NCBI RefSeq assembly: GCF_947179515.1 | Contig: NC_067495.1 | Location: 89,153,861-89,217,860, forward strand | DNA: 64,000 nt | From: Apodemus sylvaticus | Taxonomy: Eukaryota; Chordata; Mammalia; Rodentia; Muridae | Direction: 5' to 3' | In this document: piece by piece, positions 9,991-22,913 of the stretch | Layout: each line of letters starts with the position of its first letter | Position numbering within the stretch: position 1 is the stretch's first letter | Notes under the pieces: model-generated | Databases searched by the model: none | Seen by the model: the letters and a program-made list of their open reading frames with translations, nothing else | Told to the model about the DNA's origin: nothing | Program-made: the position numbers and the translations under genes

Positions 9991-12900
9991 CTCTATAATT
10001 GTGTTGAGCTAATTCATTTATTGGGAGTCTGCTTTGAAGAAGTTACACTTAACGTATTTGAGGTCCTAACTTCCAATAACCATACTACATGGGATATTTT
10101 GAGATTTGAAATGAGTTAAAAGTAATTTTGTTTTGAAAGTTTTTGACAGCACTTGACACATGTGCAGGTAACCTTAACTGTTAGTTAATCATAGCATTAG
10201 GATCCCTCCTTAGTATAGAAATTCCAGAGGCAAAATGTTCATGAAGGGAGAGTTGACTATCAAATGTGTTTTGAGCAACAAGAAAAAGTTAATTTGTTTC
10301 TAAGACTTTTTGGTAAAATAAAGAGTTACTAGCTTGTTGATTAAGTTACGTTGCCTCATCTATGGTTTGGGAACCATATAGACAGAACTTAGTTCAATCC
10401 TATGCAAAAAAACAACAACAAAAGAATATACCAAAAACTACAAAACAAACAACAAAACACATTCTTTTCTTATTTAGTTAGAAAGAATCAAATTTACAAA
10501 TGCCACATTTAAGAGTTTTAATCATATCCATGTTCTTTCTCAGATCGGAAGAGTCTACAGAATATCAATTTATTCTGTTCTGGGTAGAATTCTCTTAGTT
10601 TCAAATACCTTTTTGGTTTGCATGTTTCTTAATATCAATGTTTTTGATATAAGAAAATTAGAACAAAGCCTTTTGACTCTAGAACTAGTTAAAGCTCTAT
10701 CTGGGGGGAGTGGGGATTTATTTGAGATTCTTCTGCCTAACACTCTGTTCAATAAGGATTCGAATCTTTATAGACCCCATGGAATTTGAACTTTCAAAAT
10801 TTCTATGTGATAAAATGAGAAAAAAATCTCAACCATCACATTGCCAAATAATTCATCATTAAACCATTACTTAGAGCCATTAGTAGACAAGCTAACGCTG
10901 CAGGGGGTTTGATGCTTTCCAGTTGGCAATTCTTTAGCAGCCAAAGATGGGGAAGACATTTTAACCTGTTTTAAAAAAACAGCAATTTCTCAGATAAGGA
11001 AAATATTTCAGGCAGTAACCATTTAAATCCTCACCTATTTTCTTAGATTGTAGTCTTGCTTTTGTCTTGACAACAGTAAATCTCTAAAAGAAACACATTC
11101 TCTCACAGTAGAAAGCAATACTAAAAAAGATATACCTCTCACATTTCAATTTAAAAAATCTTATTATGCTTTGCTCTGCATATATCTCAAAGTGACAGTC
11201 TCCTGTGGTCCTCATCACAGGAACCTGGCACAAAAAAATATCACAGCCTGGTGCGACTGTAGGATGACAGCCAAAACATTTTGTTCAAACTCCTACTGGC
11301 TGTACTTAGCATAGGCAGACAGCATACCCTCTGGCCTTAGTTTGGCTACAGCTTAGCAACTAAACATGTAGGTAGTGTGTTTTTTTCTTCTTCAAGGACA
11401 ACCCCAGATTTCTAAGTCAAAGGTATAATTTTCACATGAAAATGATTGATTTTTTATTACTACCTGATAGTACAAATCAGTTAGAAAACAAAGGAAGAAA
11501 TGAAAGTACTCAGGCTGACAGAGGTTAGGCAAACCTAGCAAAAGCGAAAGAGAGGAAGACAGGAAAACTTCTTGCTGGGTATTCTGCCTGAAACAACTGT
11601 ACTATTCTTTGGCAAAAGATAATAGAAGAAAAGTGAGTTTTGAGTGTGTAAACAAGTCAAGGAACAGAAAAGGTACAGCAGAAGAGGAGTGGACATGCAG
11701 AAAGTCTGGTGGGAAAGGATCCAAATTGGGAATTGTAAGTGGCCAGCATATATCTCCTAGAAGGCCTGAGCTCTGTGCCCATCATCTACTCAGTTCAACT
11801 TAAGTTTCTTATAAAATCTTTGATTAAACAGATACCAATTCCATGTTTTAGTCAAGTCACACTTTGCTCTGTGGAAATGCTACACTTCTTTGGAATCTTT
11901 CATCCCTTTTAATTATAAATCATCCTAAATATTACTGCCACCTTCTCTTTTCCACTTTGAATCTCACATCATGTTACATACAAATGTGTGTGTGCACACA
12001 CACATACTCCTTTTCAGCTCAAGTTTCTAAGAGCAGGTGTGATGCATTTGCTATGCTCTAAGCTTGAGATGTTTTATACTCTTCACTATATACTGCTATT
12101 GTGGGAATTCTTCCAACTTCACAATACAGTGTTTAAAAAATGAAAGTGGACAGTTTGGGGCTTTGATTCCCAGCAGGGATGTTTTTCTTAATCTTTTATA
12201 CTTTACAAGGCAAAGGGCCCTTTTGAAGGGCTGATGGAGGTTGGGACAGAAGAAAGGTCTGAGAAAGAAAGCTTTTGGTTATAATGGACAAGAAGTCTAA
12301 CAGTCGGAAAACTCAGCAGGACACCACCTCATTTCTATCTTTCTTTAGTGTATGAAATGGCCACTAGCACCATCAGGAGAAAAGTGTTAGCTTTTGTGAG
12401 AAGAACCTTTACAAAAAAATGTCACTGGATTGGAAAATATGACAGAAAATACACAATATCAACATAACTTATTCCTTCTTAATTCTGTTGCTGGGTCCAT
12501 ATTGGCCTCTGATGCTAAATATAGTGTAAAGGTTTAAGGAAGTAAAGAGAGCTAGTCTAGTAAACAAAAGTTCATGCAGCACTTCAAAACTTCTTATGGC
12601 TTTTGAAATGTAGAAAAGATGAAGTTTACCAAAGCTTTAATTGATTTGGAACAGATAAAACTGACATGGGAGTACAAAATGGATACATCAACAAGGAACA
12701 GGAAACAAAGCCAGTACATTGAAGGGAAATTTTCCAATGATGAGAACAATCTGCATATTCATTTATTCCTCATATTCAGACAATCTTCAAGATAAAACAC
12801 ATTATGTGACAATGGATTTGATATACAAAATTAATCTTTAGTACACTGTCAATCAAATCAGAACAAGATGCTTCTCTAATGAAGGGTAGCTACTGCCAGG

Positions 12901-13098
12901 GTCACCTTCAAAATATTTAGCTCAAGTTTGTTGGTGTCATCTGGGCTTATATTGATGATAAGACTCAGAAATGAGGGTATTGCACTTAATTTTCATTTAA
13001 ATAAATAGCATATAATTTAAAAACCAATCAGTAAACAGTTGAAAGTAAAACTACACTTTCCTGTCTTTTCATGTACACTGTAAAGGGAGGCACTTTAA
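9991..13098. other. AT-rich mostly single-copy DNA
   Basis: No gene was recognised. Two details: an A-rich patch at 10,404-10,460 behind a TTCAATCCTATGC segment could be a worn tRNA-derived SINE tail, and 11,984-12,005 is a perfect 22-bp GT/CA palindrome. Small ORFs such as the one at 11,609-11,803 show no recognisable domain. Confidence 0.5.
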
Positions 13099-13099
13099 A

Positions 13100-13325
13100 A
13101 ATGACTTATTAATTTTTGTTTTGTGTATGTGAATATTTTCATTCCATGTAGTCATGTGTACCACAGGCACACAGTGCTTGTTGAGACCAGAATTTGGTGG
13201 ACAGATACCCCTTGAAGTAGCATTTCAGAAGGGTATAAGCCACCTTATTGGTGCTGGGGTTGAAAACCTGGGTTCTCTGAAAAAGCAGCAGTGTTCTTAA
13301 CTTCTGAGTCATTTGTCTAGCCCTG
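13100..13325 (-). mobile_element. B2/B3-family SINE
   Basis: Read on the minus strand it begins GGGCTAGACAAATGACTCAG, then TTAAGAACACTGCTGC, AACCCAGGTTTTCAACCCCAGCACC, AAGGTGGCTTATA, and ends in an AT-rich tail. This matches the B2/B3 head and body in order. It is degraded. Confidence 0.75.
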
Positions 13326-13867
13326 TGCTTTTCTAATTTATTCTTACAAATCTTGCCTATATGTAAATACACACATATATTTTTATATATAAAAATTGGA
13401 TCAATCATGTTATCAACTTCCTTTGCATCTGCTATTTTACAGTTAACATTCAAATGTAAACTTATGCACTCAAACATACCCACATGTACATGTCATGCTC
13501 TCTGTACCATAATACATTTATTTATTCTACTGATATGAACAGTTTTATTACTTACCAACTGTTGCTATGTTTTTGTTTTCTATTATTAGAATCAAATTTC
13601 TGATCTCAAAATGCTCGGCAAGTGAAACACTACTGAAATATGTTCCGAGGAACATTCCATCGTTGTTAAAAAGAATATTTCAATTACTGCTATTTGACAC
13701 ATTTCTTTTCACAGTTGTACCATATACAAAATAATAAGTATATTTATCAATACACTTACTAGACAGATATTATCAGAGCAATTGTAACACATACAAAATA
13801 CCATAAAACCTAATAATAAAATGACCAGATGATATAATCACTTAAGTTTTGAGCCATTCTTCAGAGA

Positions 13868-14060
13868 AAAGGAAAATTCCATGCTATCCAGTCAAAATAG
13901 CTAAGATTAAGAAAGTAACAAATGCTGGTAATGTTTGAGACCAAAGACAATATATTGGTTCTACCTATGTAGAGTGTGTCAGTGTCTTGTCCCAAAAATG
14001 GTTATAAGATTTGAGCCATCTTCTTACAATATAACATGCTACTCTTTGATATAGTGTGCT
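13868..14060 (+). mobile_element. Old L1 ORF2 fragment
   Basis: A stretch CAGTCAAAATAGCTAAGATTAAGAAAG...ACAAATGCTGG parallels the ORF2 C-terminal region (the PVRMAKIK...NSGD part) of the younger copies. It is too diverged for an open frame. Confidence 0.5.
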
Positions 14061-14316
14061 TTCGTCCATTGATCATGGAAATCAGTGACTATTATGTAGA
14101 ATGTTTGCATGTCTTTTAAAGTTTTTCATAAAAGAGAAAAGAAATATTAATTTCCATGGACATAGATACACAAGTACTCTCATTCCTCATGATTGAAAAT
14201 ATTTATTGTTTCTCCAGAGTCAAGAAAAAAGCTCTCTTAGTTTTCTAGTGGTATATTGTGAACAAAGGAAGATGTCCCTTAAGTCTTACTTATCACTTTG
14301 AAATATCAAGAAGAGA

Positions 14317-14430
14317 ATTGGACATGATGACACATGCCTATAATTAAAGCACTTGAAAGTAGAGACAAGATGTTTCAGATGTCAAGGCCTTAATATTTTG
14401 TAAGTAGTTATGAGAAACTGTCAGTGAGAT
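14317..14430 (+). mobile_element. Degenerate B1-like SINE
   Basis: GGACATGATGACACATGCCTATAATTAAAGCACTTG follows the B1 start (7SL-derived: GGCATGGTGGCACATGCCTTTAATCCCAGCACTTG). The remainder is worn. Confidence 0.5.
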
Positions 14431-14433
14431 AGC

Positions 14434-14435
<2 letters not shown>

Positions 14436-14507
<72 letters not shown>
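14436..14507. repeat. (AG)n microsatellite
   Basis: Perfect AG dinucleotide array, 36 units, sitting just behind the B1-like element. Confidence 0.98.
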
Positions 14508-14509
<2 letters not shown>

Positions 14510-14510
14510 A

Positions 14511-17500
14511 GACAGAGGGAAGGTAGGAGAATGTTGATGGAGATAATTTATCCTACAAAAACTGCATGGCAAAATAAATACTATGGGAATTCCCCCTCCC
14601 AATATAGGTGCTGACTCCCTCTTGCACTGTGACCTTGAGACAACTGTTACTTGTACATCTTTCTTGCTATATTTGAAGGGAAGTGGAGAAGAAAGGTGTC
14701 CTGATGAACTTTGAATCTATGGCATGCTGTCAAGCATATCAATAAAATGAAATTTGAATGTATATTCCAAAACTCAGAGGAGAAATACTTACCAAAATGC
14801 TTCTATAGATATAATTCAATTTGTTAATTTCCCAGTTTGGTCTAACAAAACATTTCCCCTACTTAGCAAAGAAGTAATCTAGTGAAAAAAAACATTTATG
14901 TTTATGAATACAGTCTGATTAGAGTATCCCTCTTGGGGGTCTTTGGCCCCAAGTTTTACTAAAGAAGCAAGCTAAGTGCCCAGATTTTCTGACATGGCTT
15001 TACAAATTTAAAGTCTTACCAAGAAGGCTGATAGCTTTAACTATGTATCCTAAACCTGGGACTTCTGTCAACAAGTATACCCCCAAGATGGTTATGCTGA
15101 GACATTATGTCGAGGGGAAAGGTGGGGAAATGGCATCCCAAAGAAACCATCCAAGAGACATTTATCAGTTCTAATGCAATATGAATTGACACTCATATTA
15201 GCATAAGTGTGTTTGAAAATGTCAGGAACACCACAATGTGACCATTAGTACACCATTAGCTCCAATCATATTCCTTTTAAAGAAATACTATTTTCTAAAA
15301 TAATAGAATTTAGAGTTTTTCTTAGAACTCTGAAATTCAAGTATATTGTTTTTTCTTTTAATTTTGCTTGACCAAAATTTAACCTAATATACATTTCCAG
15401 AGGCTATGAATTACATTTTGTTAAATTATGATAGCAAATGGCATATTTGCTTCTTACTCTAATCTCCTAGTTTATGCAATGTCAAAATCAATTAAGAAAA
15501 TTAAAAATGAACTTTGCCTTTCAGTTAGAAAATTTTGGGCAAAAGTGATGATTATTTTTAATTTTCAAACATTTTAAAAATGTGAACTTCTAAGGAAGAG
15601 ATTTAATACACATAAATGATAGTTCAAATGTATATATTATTTTGTAGTTGTAACTCATACATGCATTCAGTGTATTTTCATTCAATAAATGTGTATAAAT
15701 CAAATAAACTGGTGGCAAAAATGTAAACCAGTTATTTATTTATTAAAGCTTTAATAACAATAACCAATTCATTCTCCAGCCTTAGACCACATGATCTGGT
15801 ATATATAAAGGAATGATTTAAAATTGTTATTAAAATGTTAGTCCTTTTATACTGGTAAATATTGCAATCTGAAACTCTCTGAATTTTAGTGCTTCATGTT
15901 ATTTGTAGCATTTGTTTGAAAGGTGGTAACGTAGAGATGAAAGATTCAGAGACTCACCTAGCCAATAAAGAACTTTTGATGAGGTGACTTATCTGGGTCT
16001 ACAAAAGCCCAGTAGAAGGCTAAGCTCATAGCAAACAAGAAGCAATGTTATTTCCTTCTACAGTTAGGGAAAATACACAAGAAAAGCTTTTTCTCTTTAT
16101 TCCTGAAACAAACAAACAAGGTATATTTCACAGCTAAAAGAGAAGCTGCTGTGGCAATTCACAGGGTGGCTCAGAAAGGAAGCTCAGAGGAGATTAATTC
16201 ATGGGCATCACATCTCTAGAGAACAAGCTTTAATTCCAGCTCTTGTCACGAACAAAATGAGTTTGATGGTCTATAGTGAGCAGTAATGCATGATACACCA
16301 AACTGCTCTACTTGTTGCCAGAGAAAATCAAGAGTGTTCCATCTAGAACAAAGTTAATCCTATTTGATAGAAAAATAACTCATAGTGCAATTCCTCCAAG
16401 TATCTGGGGAGGAAAAATCCTCATAGATAGTGGGCATTGTTGATTGCAAGATACAAGAAATAGCCACCTCTATCTCATCACTCTACTTGGTTGGTTAATC
16501 AGAGAGTAGTTTCAGGAGCTCAAATTATTAATCTTTCACACTTTTATTAGTAGCAGGGACTATTAGTGTATCATTAACCCATGTACCCTCTCCAAAAGGG
16601 ATACCTATGCACTAAGAGAAAATGGTTTGATGCTATATATTTTTCAATGATCTATCATTGCATGACTCACCTGAGCTCCAGAAATCCCAAATTATTAATT
16701 TTAAGGCTCACATAAGGCATTTCCAATGTAATCCAGTATGTTTTTCAATGATCTCTCCAACCTACCATTTCAGTTCTAATTTCCACCAATTTCTATATGC
16801 TATAATTTCACAAGGGCCTAGCCTTTGTGAACAACACATTAATAATATGTTTTGATTGCCTTTCTGTTATAGACACTGAGTAGCACACTGAGTAAATTAT
16901 TCACAGTGTCTGACAATGCCCAGGTCCAATTTCTCTTTCTATACAAGCCTAATAAGTTCTGTGATGTCCATGTGTCAGTTTCTTCATGTGAGTTTAGACA
17001 CTGCATTGCAATGATAAGATCTCACAAAGACTTCGGGGATTAACCACATTTCTTGTTTTAACACTAGAGTGTTGTGATATGTGATTCAAGGCGTATATTA
17101 ATGCAAAGCCTCCCTGACCAGTCATCTCTTCCCTGAAGACATGAAGCATATTTGTTTGTTCACTCAGCCATCATATCTATGACATTGAGATCTGCAAAAA
17201 AATCAAAAAGTCTGTTCAAGTGATTTTCTCTTGCCAGCTGCCATAATCTTAAAATGACTCTGAATATGTCAAAATCTATTTTAAAATAAAATATATTTCT
17301 GTTGTATAATATCGGACATTGACTAGATAAAATGCATAAATAGATAGGATTAATGTGAAAGGGGAATGTATTGCATAAAAACCATCAATATAAAAATAAT
17401 GCAAAAATTTTTCATGAGAATAATAAAAGGGCTCTGGAAATACATTTACTGAGCTCCATACTTTATTGCAGGGACCAGGTAAGTTAACCTACCTCCACTG

Positions 17501-18327
17501 ACTATTTGAGTTTACATATTAGTAGATATTGATACTATTATATAGCAGAAGGGGAAATGGGTGCATATATTTTAAATAGCTAATCAATGTCATTTATGCA
17601 AGAAATGATACTAATAGAATCTCAAGACCTGGCTGATATGGCAAGCAAAGTCTGTAGGTTTTAAATAGGTTTAATAATTAGACAGGCTTAATAATAAGAG
17701 AAAAGGGTAATTTTTATTACAGTAAGTTATCAAAATGCAGTGTCTCCATAAAGGTGTTTAAGTTATTTATTTATGAAACATATTTCCTCACTATTCACAT
17801 AGATATACTCAATTTTCAACTTTTGTTCTATAGAATCATTCACAGCCCTAACTTTCTTCCACGTTTATGTTTGGTAACCTTTTAGGGTATTATTATCATG
17901 GCTATCATCAGAAATGATGAAATTCCATCACAAACAAACTTGCATTTGCACAATAATGTTCCTTATATATTTATCATACACTGAATTGTGGGTAAAGGTG
18001 GTTCAAGAAGCACATATTCATTTCCTTGGAGTACTTTCCCTGGAGGAGGAAACAAAGAGGAATAAGAAATAAATAATCAGAAAACAAGGAGAAATATATA
18101 AGCCCCCATGCTTATCATGATTAAGGACAATGTCATTCAAACTTCTACTCTCAAGTGTATAGCATACTTTCACTTTACCACTGGCCATAGTAAACTTTGG
18201 ATGCTTGTGTTACCACCATGTTCCTTTTGGATTCTCTATAATGACCAAAGCAAAAAAGGCTGTAGCAATGATCAGGACTAGACAATGTTCAAACTTTCCT
18301 TCTAGCAGAACTAGTTTTTCAAAGTAT
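14511..18327. other. Single-copy-looking AT-rich DNA
   Basis: No gene, RNA gene or clear repeat family was seen in this 3.8 kb. ORFs are short and have no recognisable domains. Confidence 0.5.
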
Positions 18328-18337
18328 AAAAATTGGA

Positions 18338-19763
18338 AAACCTCCCATGCTCATGGATCGGTAGAATCAATATAGTTAAAATGGCCATTTTGCCAAAAGC
18401 ACTATACAGATTCAATGCAATACCCATCAAAATCCCAACTCAATTCTTCACAGAGTTAGAAAGAGCAATTATCAAATTCATCTGGAACAACAAAAAACCC
18501 AGGATAGCTAAAACTATTCTCAGCAACAAAAGAAAATCTGGGGGAATCAGTATCCCTGACCTCAAGCAATACTACAGAGCAATAGTGTTAAAAACTGCAT
18601 GGTATTGGTATAGTGACAGGCAGGAGGATCAATGGAACAGGATTGAAGATCCAGAAATGAACCCACACACCTATGGCCACTTGATCCTCGACAAAGAGGC
18701 TGAAAACATCCAATGGAAAAAAGATAGCCTTTTCAACAAATGGTGCTGGTTCAACTGGAGGTCAGCATGCAGAAGAATGTGAATTGATCCATCCTTGTCT
18801 CCTTGTACTAAGCTCAAATCCAAATGAATCAAGGACCTCCACATAAAGCCAGACACTCTGAAGCTAATAGAAAAGAAACTTGGGAAGACCCTTGAGGACA
18901 TCGGTACAGGGAGAAAGTTTCTGAACAGAACACCAATAGCATATGCTCTAAGAGCAAGAATTGACAAATGGGACCTCATAAAATTACAAAGTTTCTGTAA
19001 GGCAAAGGACACCATCAAGAGGACAAATCGGCAACCAACAAATTGGGAAAAGATCTTCACCAATCCTACATCAGATAGAGGGCTAATATCCAATATATAT
19101 AAAGAACTCAAGAAGTTAGACTCCAGAAAACCGAACAACCCTATTAAAAAATGGGGTACAGAATTAAAAAAAGAATTCTCACCTGAAGAACTTCGGATGG
19201 CAGAGAAGCATCTTTAAAAATGCTCAACTTCATTAGTCATTAGGGAAATGCAAATCAAAACAACCCTGAGATTTCATCTTACACCAGTCAGAATGGCTAA
19301 GATTAAAAATTCAGGAGACAGCAGGTGTTGGAGAGAGTGTGGAGAAAGAGGAACACTCCTCCACTGCTGGTGGGGTTGCAAATTGGTACAACCACTCTGG
19401 AAATCAGTCTGGCGGTTCCTCAGAAAACTGGGCACCTCACTTCCAGAAGATCCTGCTATACCACTCCTGGGCATATACCCAGAGGATTCCCCACCATGTA
19501 ATAAGGATATATGCTCTACTATGTTCATAGCAGCCCTATTTATAATTGCCAGATGCTGGAAAGAACCCAGGTATCCCTCAACAGAAGAGTGGATGCAAAA
19601 AATGTGGTATGTCTACACAATGGAGTACTATTCAGCCATTAGAAACAATGAATTCATGAAATTCTTAGGCAAATGGATGGAGCTAGAGAACATCATACTA
19701 AGTGAGGTAACCCAGACTCAAAAGATGAATCATGGTATGCACTCACTAATAAGTGGATATTAA
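18338..19763 (+). pseudogene. L1 ORF2 C-terminal part, three nonsense codons, no frameshift
   Basis: It includes KFIWNNKKPRIAK, the segment ending FNWRSACRRM, and the C-terminal SGDSRCWRECGERGTLLHCW stretch. One frame continues throughout, broken by TGA 18,780-18,782 (CGA in relatives, a CpG transition), TGA 18,825-18,827 (TGG in relatives) and TAA 19,215-19,217. The last 171 codons (19,248-19,760) are open to the natural TAA. No RT catalytic motif is present, so it has no enzymatic capacity. Confidence 0.93.
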
Positions 19764-20020
19764 CCTAGAAAACTGGAATACACAAAACATAATCCACACA
19801 TCAAATGAGGTACAAGAAGAAAGGAAGAGTGGCCCCTGGTTCTGGAAAGTCTCAGTGAAGCAGTATTCGGCAAAACCAGAACGGGGAAGTGGGAAGAGGT
19901 GGGTGGGAGGACAGGGGAAGAGAAGGGGGCTTATGGGACTTTCGGGGAGTGGGGGGCTAGAAAAGGGGAAATCATTTGAAATGTAAATAAATTATATCGA
20001 ATAAAAAAAATTTTAAAAAA
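18338..20020 (+). mobile_element. 5'-truncated L1 with probable 10-bp TSD
   Basis: The element begins inside the RT/thumb part of ORF2, runs to the ORF2 stop at 19,761-19,763, and continues through a 3'UTR to an A-rich tail ending near 20,020. AAAAATTGGA occurs at 18,328-18,337 and again after the tail at 20,018-20,027, fitting a TSD. The upstream bases (TATAAAAATT) fit the A-rich target preferred by the L1 endonuclease. Because the tail is itself A-rich, the TSD edge is ambiguous by a few bases. Confidence 0.93.
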
Positions 20021-20145
20021 AATTGGACATAAAGGCCAATGATTTGACTGAGTGAATAATGGAACTGGCCACCAAGCCTGAAGTGCTTGAGACCCATGTG
20101 GTGGAATGAAAAAACATACTACTGCAAGTCCTCTGACTTCTGCAT

Positions 20146-20196
<51 letters not shown>
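20021..20196 (+). mobile_element. B3-type SINE with (CA)25 end
   Basis: TTTGACTGAGTGAATAATGG, CACCAAGCCTGA, GACCCATGTGGTGGAA and GCAAGTCCTCTGACTTCTGCATG follow the B3 SINE order, ending in a perfect CA array at 20,147-20,196. The L1 immediately upstream inserted at its 5' end. Confidence 0.7.
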
Positions 20197-20198
<2 letters not shown>

Positions 20199-20206
20199 AG
20201 TGCACA

Positions 20207-20928
20207 CACAGCATAAATTAGAAAAATGTTACAGGAAACTATACTCATCACATTGGTGTAAATGTAATCTACAAAACTACATTTTAGACTTACAATGGCC
20301 TTATTTTAAGGTTAACAAGGCTCTTCTGCCTCAGGTTGCTTTAGTGTTTGATAAATTTCAACCTAAGTAATTTAGGTAACCTAACAGTCATATTTGACTT
20401 CTAAGAATTTACCAGGGCTATTCAAACCATAGCAACAGGACACATATACTTTTCTTGAACCCCTTTCAAGACAACAGATATAGCATTTAGGTGCTCCTCA
20501 GTTTCCTTCCTGCTCTGTGAGAATTTGGCATGTTGCAACAAAATTGATTCTCAGCATTTATATCTGTTTTATGCAGAATCTTCTCCGAAGTCTCTCTGTC
20601 TTTCTCTGATGAAGAATTTTGTACAGTATTATCATTAGTAGTAGTAATAAGGATGTACTATATGATGAGTTATGTTAAATAATTTTTACACTTTTCTAAG
20701 AGGAAAGGGAGTGAACCACTTATTTAATATCTGTTGATACAATTATTTATAAATTAGCCAATAACTACACAGTACACTAGGTACTGTTAGCCTTCACTGA
20801 ACTTTTTTCCATGGACTCAGGGCCAGAGAATTTAAGTTGTATAGTTATGCTAATACAATGCTAAGTTACAAATCTGGCACTTAAATCAAATACATTCTTC
20901 TTGTTCATTTTTACTTTTGTTCATTTGG
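20207..20928. other. No recognised feature
   Basis: AT-rich, apparently single-copy. No ORF of note. Confidence 0.5.
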
Positions 20929-21081
20929 GTTTTTTCTTTTTGTTTTTGTTTCTTTAAGACAGTGTTTCTCTATGGAGGCCTGGCTGTTTTGCAACTCACT
21001 TTATAGACCAGGCTAAATTTGAACACCTGACTCTGCCTCCTGAGTGCTGGGATTAAAGGCATGTGCCACCAGGGTCAGGCT
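20929..21081 (-). mobile_element. B1 SINE
   Basis: On the minus strand the body contains GGTGGCACATGCCTTTAATCC, CAGCACTCAGGAGGCAGA and the GAGAAACACTGTCTT end, with an A-rich tail (T-rich at 20,929-20,954). The 7SL-derived B1 assignment is secure. Moderately diverged. Confidence 0.9.
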
Positions 21082-21507
21082 CCAAGTGCATTCCTGAATG
21101 ATATCATGCCAGTTTGAATTCCACTTGTGTTATTTCTTAGCTGTTTGAATATGGTGAATTATTCAACCTTTTTGGGCATTAGTTTCATAAGATAATAGTA
21201 CATACATCAAAGTGACCAAACCGATTTTAAGGCATATTAATTCATTAGGAATTTTATGAGTTACACAATGTATTTGGTCTTATTCACTCTCAATCCTTCC
21301 CTTAATTTCTCCTGGACTTATCCCCACATAGCTCGTTCAGGACTATTTTTGCTTCCCAAATGGTGTTAGGTCATTTTTTGAAATGTATGTAGTCATTGTA
21401 TCAAGGTATGTATCACAAAGAAAATTTACTCTTTTTCTCTCTCACACAGACACCATCATCTCTTTCAGTCCCAACCAAGCCTGGGTCTTTCAATCATTCT
21501 ATTCCCT

Positions 21508-21516
21508 CTTCTTATA

Positions 21517-21568
<52 letters not shown>

Positions 21569-21577
21569 TATAAGAAG
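21508..21577. repeat. Perfect 70-bp palindrome with (AT)24 core
   Basis: The arms CTTCTTATAGC (21,508-21,518) and GCTATAAGAAG (21,567-21,577) are exact reverse complements and flank 48 bp of alternating AT. The next pair outward (T/T) does not match. It is cruciform- and hairpin-prone. Confidence 0.97.
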
Positions 21578-22134
21578 TTCTGAGAAACATTCTCAGACCA
21601 GTCAAATTACTGAAAAGGGATAGATAATCAAACTACTTGAAGGAGGGGCAGATAAACTGAAGCAGCTATAAAGGACACTCTTCCATCTGTTGAGCTGTCT
21701 GCAAATTGTGTAGTATACTCTGGAATTCATCTTTGGGAAGCTATCTACCATGCTAGGATTTGCTTTGGTGATAAAACTTTTTTTTTTATCTTTGAGTCAT
21801 TTGGCTTCAGTAAATAACCCCTCATAAATATTTCTGCAAGTAATCCCATGTTGTACTTTGGTCTGTCAGTGATTCCTTATCTAGGATGAATAGACATTAT
21901 CTCCCAAGACATAGTATCACAATAGAATTTCTGACCCATATTTGCCATTAAGCACTAGAGAAATAACATTGTTATGAAAGCTAATGAAGTACTGGGTTTA
22001 TATCAGTACTAAGATTCGTAAGAATAAAGATGGAGCAAATATTGAGGCGAACTGCCAAACAATGACTGGTCCAACTTGAGACATATCACATGTATGAGAG
22101 GCAGTTGCTGACACTATTAATGATACTTTGCTAT

Positions 22135-22694
22135 GCTTCTAGATAGGGGCCTAAAATAACTGTCTCCTGAGAGCCTTCATCCAGCAGTGGATAGAAACAG
22201 ATGCAGAGACCCACACCAAACATCAGGAGTCTTGTGGAAAAGCTGGGGATAGAGTTGAGTCAAGTAAGGGATCAAGAACACTACAAAAAGACACACAGAG
22301 TCAACTAACCTGGGCCTATGGGGACTCACAGAGATTGAACCACCAACCAATAAGTGTGCAAGGGCTGGACCTAGGCCCACTACACATTCCTCGCACATGT
22401 GCATCTTCACATGAGTCCCCTTAAAAATTGGACCATAAGATTTTTCTTACTATGTTGCCTGTCATTGAATAAATACCCTTTCCCTAAGTAGACTGTCTGG
22501 TTGGGCCTCAGTGGGAAAGGATACATTTAGATCTACTGTGACTAGATGTACCAGGATAGGGTGGTAACCATGGGAGTCTTCCCATCTCTGAGGAGCAGAG
22601 AAGAGGGTAATAGAGGGAGGTATTTTTAAGTGTGTGACTTGGAGTAGAGGAGGGAACTGCATGGGGCGGGGAGGGTCCATCAAGATTCAAAGTC
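22135..22694 (+). mobile_element. Old Lx-type L1 3'UTR
   Basis: Landmarks in order: CTGTCTCCTGAGAG, GAAACAGATGCAGAGACCCACA, GTCAACTAACCTGGGCC, GGCTGGACCTAGGCCCAC, GGGCCTCAGTGGGAAAGGAT, CTCTGAGGAGCAGAG. This fits the Lx family 3'UTR as I recall it. No ORF2 is left upstream. The element runs into a polypurine tract, a usual feature of rodent L1 3' ends. Confidence 0.7.
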
Positions 22695-22695
22695 G

Positions 22696-22750
<55 letters not shown>

Positions 22751-22751
22751 A

Positions 22752-22787
<36 letters not shown>

Positions 22788-22836
22788 AGGAAGGAAGGAA
22801 GGAAGGAAGGAAGGAAGGAAGGAAGGAAGGAAGGAA

Positions 22837-22913
<77 letters not shown>
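22695..22913. repeat. Polypurine (GAAA)n-(GGAA)n-(GAAA)n tract
   Basis: 219 uninterrupted purines on the plus strand: GAAA blocks flank a central GGAA block at about 22,788-22,841. Phe/Leu/Ser-rich ORFs on the minus strand here are artefacts of the tract. Confidence 0.98.
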
